Made by a program: the position numbers and the translations under genes | In this document: piece by piece, positions 3,889 through 6,194 of the stretch | How positions within the stretch are numbered: the first letter of the stretch is position 1 | Layout: every line of letters starts with the position of its first letter | From: Coriobacteriales bacterium | GTDB lineage: Bacteria > Actinomycetota > Coriobacteriia > Coriobacteriales > UBA8131 | Length of the DNA: 6,194 nucleotides | NCBI GenBank assembly: GCA_031286245.1 | Contig: JAITUO010000077.1 | Span: 1 to 6,194 of the forward strand | Direction: 5' to 3' | The notes under the pieces: model-generated | The model's database searches: none | Seen by the model: the letters and a program-made list of their open reading frames with translations, nothing else | Told to the model about the DNA's origin: nothing

Positions 3889-6194
3889 TTAAAATGCTTC
3901 AGCCTCAGTCACCTCTTCGCCAGCATAACGTAAAGCCTGGTTCAGGCGCTGGCTGACCAGTTTGGAAACCCCAGCTGCCTGCATCGTCACGCCGTAGAGC
4001 ATGTCGGCGCACTCCATGGTGCGGCGTTGGTGGGTGACTAAGATCAACTGGGTGTTGTCACGGATGGTGTCGAGGTAGGCGATCAGGCGCTGCAGGTTGA
4101 TGTCGTCCAGCGCGGCATCAACCTCGTCGAGGATGTAAAACGGCACCGAGCGAATGCGGTAGACAGCAAACAGCAGGGCCAGTGCGGTCAGGGCTTTTTC
4201 GCCGCCACTCATCAGTGAAAGCTTGGTGATACGCTTGCCTTTGGGCTGGGCGGAGACTTCAATACCATTCTCTTCGGGGTTATCACCTTCGGTCAGCAGC
4301 AATTGGCCGAATCCGCCGGGGAATAATGTGGAGAAGACCGCCTGGAAGTTACGGTTAACCTGTTCGAAGGTCTCCAGGAAGCGGTTACGCATCTTGCGTT
4401 CGAGAGCTCGTTCTATGCGGGCTAAAGCTTTACGAGCTTCATTGAGGTCTTCGATCTGTGACAACACATAGTCACGGCGATCACGCATGGCAATGAATTC
4501 CTCGGCTGCTATATAGTTGACTGCTCCCATCGTTGAGAGTTTGCGTCGTAGTTGGGCAGCCTTGTCTTCAGCAGCCTGGCGGTTGTCGGGTGAGGCAGTT
4601 TCCAAAGCCAGTTCGAGCGGAGTTTCATTGTCGGTGACAATCCGCCCGATGGCGTGCTCGACCTCGCTCTCCATGCGGGCTTTGTCGACACGTACCTCTG
4701 TCAGACGTTCGTTGATACCCGCCAGTTCACCGCGTACCGTTTCGACAGCTTGCGTGGCTTCGTCAATAACCGCTCGCAGGTTCTTGGAATCACTTTGCTC
4801 GAGCTGAGCCTGGTCGCGCAGGCGTTCAGCCCAGGCACTGGCACCGGCATGCAGTTCTTCGTAAATTCCATAAAGCGGACTGGTACGCTTAGCTGTCAAA
4901 TCTAAGACCCGCTCGGTTTGAGCAGCGGCGATCAAGCTTTCATCAAGCTCCTTGATTTCATTTTGAAGAGCAGACTGGCGGGAGTTCAACCATCCGGCAC
5001 TACCGGAGGCTGACTCTAATTTGAGCTTGCACTCAGACAGGCGTTCAGCAATCTGGCTGCGTTCTTCGTTTGCCCGTTCCAGGTTAGTAGCTGCCTCGGC
5101 TGCCTCTACCCCCAGATCATTGGTCTGCTCTGTCAGCTCATTAATGCGGTCAATCAATTCAATTATCAAAGGTTCTGAGGTCTGACGGCGGGCGGAGACA
5201 TCAGCCAGCCGGCGCTCATTACCCTCCTTCTTAAACAACAATTGGGTCAATGATTCTTCGATCCGACCGACTTCTTCGCGCGTGGCATCAGCATCACCAG
5301 ACAGCTTGGCAATTCGTTTGGCAATCTCGAAGTCTTCTGCCTGGACATCAAGTAATAGCTTCTCCGCTTTGGATAGCTCCAGCTCAGCTTCTGCCAGCAA
5401 TTCAGTTGCTGTCTTCAGCTCACTGTCCAAGAGGTTTATCCGGCGATGACGCTCCAGTACTGAGTCTACATCGGATAGCTGGATGCCGACAGTCAGTTTA
5501 CCGTTCGGCCAGGCGACAGCACCATTAGGGGTGACAAAGCGTGCACCAACCTTATCGCGCAACTGGCATTTCTGAGCCTCAGCTATGGTCTCAACCAGAT
5601 AGACATCACCCAGCAAGGCTTCGATGGCTGTTGTCTGGGTTGCTGGATAGTTTAGGTAGTCCAGTAGGCGGTGGCCACGCGGAGAGCGGCTATGTTCGCC
5701 AGCCAACATGGAGTGTTCGAGAGGCATCAGGGCAAGTTCTCCGGCTTGACCGTGGTGGTTGGTGATCGCTTCAGCGATTAAACGGACTGCTGTATAGTCC
5801 TCAACCAACAATAGATACAGGTCAGCACCCAACAGCCGCTCGACCAGTGCCTCCAATGCCTTGGTATCCAGCTTGAAGGGTAACTTGACATTTTCGATGA
5901 CAGTTAACGACTCTGAGACCCGTCCAATCACACCGGTATAACGCTCCCGGTTTTCCTTCACCCAGGTCAGAGCCGGACTGGCGGCTTCAAAGGCGCGATC
6001 GATCTCTTCCAAAGCCCGTGTTTCAGCTTGGATGACTGTTGTCCGCTCACGCTCATGATTCAAGACGGCTCGGCGATCATCCAGCAGACGTACACGCTTA
6101 TCAACTTCGGCTTTCGTCTGGTTTGCCAGTGATTGTTCAGCAGTCAGGTGTTGCTCAAAATCAGCCAGCCGGGCTCGCCGCTCAGCCAGTATGG
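3889..6194 (-). CDS. smc: Chromosome partition protein SMC (5' end outside window)
   Basis: SMC is the ring-forming ATPase that, with ScpA and ScpB, compacts and helps segregate the chromosome. Its usual length is near 1,150-1,200 residues; 767 are visible here, and the frame stays open through the right edge, so the N-terminal head with Walker A is missing. In visible numbering: coiled coil 1 to about 85, hinge about 87-238 (YTGVIGRV, LLGADLYLLLVED, GDVYLVETI, RFVTPNG), and return coiled coil about 240-590 rich in Glu, Leu, Ala and Arg. The C-terminal head follows with the ABC signature LSLMSGGEK (658-666), Walker B FYILDEVD (685-692) with catalytic Glu690, D-loop ALDD, and switch histidine 721 in VTHQRRTME, ending GVTMQAAGVSKLVS plus a short acidic tail. 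The hinge glycine stretch is degenerate. A TTG at 6061-6063 is internal, not a start. It is probably the upstream member of an operon with ftsY. Confidence 0.97.
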   Translation of the reverse strand, partial: ILAERRARLADFEQHLTAEQSLANQTKAEVDKRVRLLDDRRAVLNHERERTTVIQAETRALEEIDRAFEAASPALTWVKENRERYTGVIGRVSESLTVIENVKLPFKLDTKALEALVERLLGADLYLLLVEDYTAVRLIAEAITNHHGQAGELALMPLEHSMLAGEHSRSPRGHRLLDYLNYPATQTTAIEALLGDVYLVETIAEAQKCQLRDKVGARFVTPNGAVAWPNGKLTVGIQLSDVDSVLERHRRINLLDSELKTATELLAEAELELSKAEKLLLDVQAEDFEIAKRIAKLSGDADATREEVGRIEESLTQLLFKKEGNERRLADVSARRQTSEPLIIELIDRINELTEQTNDLGVEAAEAATNLERANEERSQIAERLSECKLKLESASGSAGWLNSRQSALQNEIKELDESLIAAAQTERVLDLTAKRTSPLYGIYEELHAGASAWAERLRDQAQLEQSDSKNLRAVIDEATQAVETVRGELAGINERLTEVRVDKARMESEVEHAIGRIVTDNETPLELALETASPDNRQAAEDKAAQLRRKLSTMGAVNYIAAEEFIAMRDRRDYVLSQIEDLNEARKALARIERALERKMRNRFLETFEQVNRNFQAVFSTLFPGGFGQLLLTEGDNPEENGIEVSAQPKGKRITKLSLMSGGEKALTALALLFAVYRIRSVPFYILDEVDAALDDINLQRLIAYLDTIRDNTQLILVTHQRRTMECADMLYGVTMQAAGVSKLVSQRLNQALRYAGEEVTEAEAF

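Noticed and set aside
6061..6063. TTG as the start codon of the SMC frame
   Set aside because: The frame remains open and coiled-coil-like for a further 43 codons to the window edge, and SMC needs an N-terminal head that is not yet present, so this is an internal codon.

Overview
The window is a bacterial chromosomal segment built mostly from the core protein-targeting and chromosome-organisation genes. The minus strand, read right to left, carries the C-terminal two thirds of smc (cut at the right edge), ftsY, ffh, and the first 111 codons of a Sua5/TsaC-type threonylcarbamoyl-AMP synthase gene (cut at the left edge). One gene lies on the plus strand between ffh and ftsY: a complete alpha/beta hydrolase. 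The smc-ftsY-ffh order is shared by Bacillota and Actinomycetota. The moderate GC content, the short FtsY without an acidic N-terminal domain, and the style of Ffh and FtsY make an Actinomycetota-like organism (possibly Coriobacteriia-like) my best guess, but this is inference with low confidence.

Layout: 1-333 minus, tsaC/sua5 5' part, beginning 2 bases after the ffh stop; 336-1763 minus, ffh; 1764-1946, a 183-base divergent intergenic region holding three related imperfect palindromes; 1947-2840 plus, alpha/beta hydrolase with a strong Shine-Dalgarno sequence; 2841-2855, a 15-base convergent gap without a visible terminator; 2856-3821 minus, ftsY; 3822-3888, a 67-base gap; 3889-6194 minus, smc, open through the right edge.

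Ffh and FtsY are the two GTPases of signal-recognition-particle targeting, SMC compacts and segregates the chromosome, and TsaC makes the activated intermediate for the t6A37 modification of ANN-decoding tRNAs. These are housekeeping genes. The hydrolase looks like an accessory insertion that splits the smc-ftsY / ffh block.

I do not see a large novel system such as a defence island, CRISPR array, phage or transposon. The least ordinary signals are small. The hydrolase start region is a threefold 30-bp tandem repeat, and each unit contains the ribosome-binding site and start codon position. The start region of tsaC is independently duplicated with a 54-bp period. Both genes share the 11-mer ATGGCCAGTCT at a start position. 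Beyond these, there is the operator-like palindrome cluster in the divergent spacer and an apparent insertion of about 16 residues in the G domain of FtsY.
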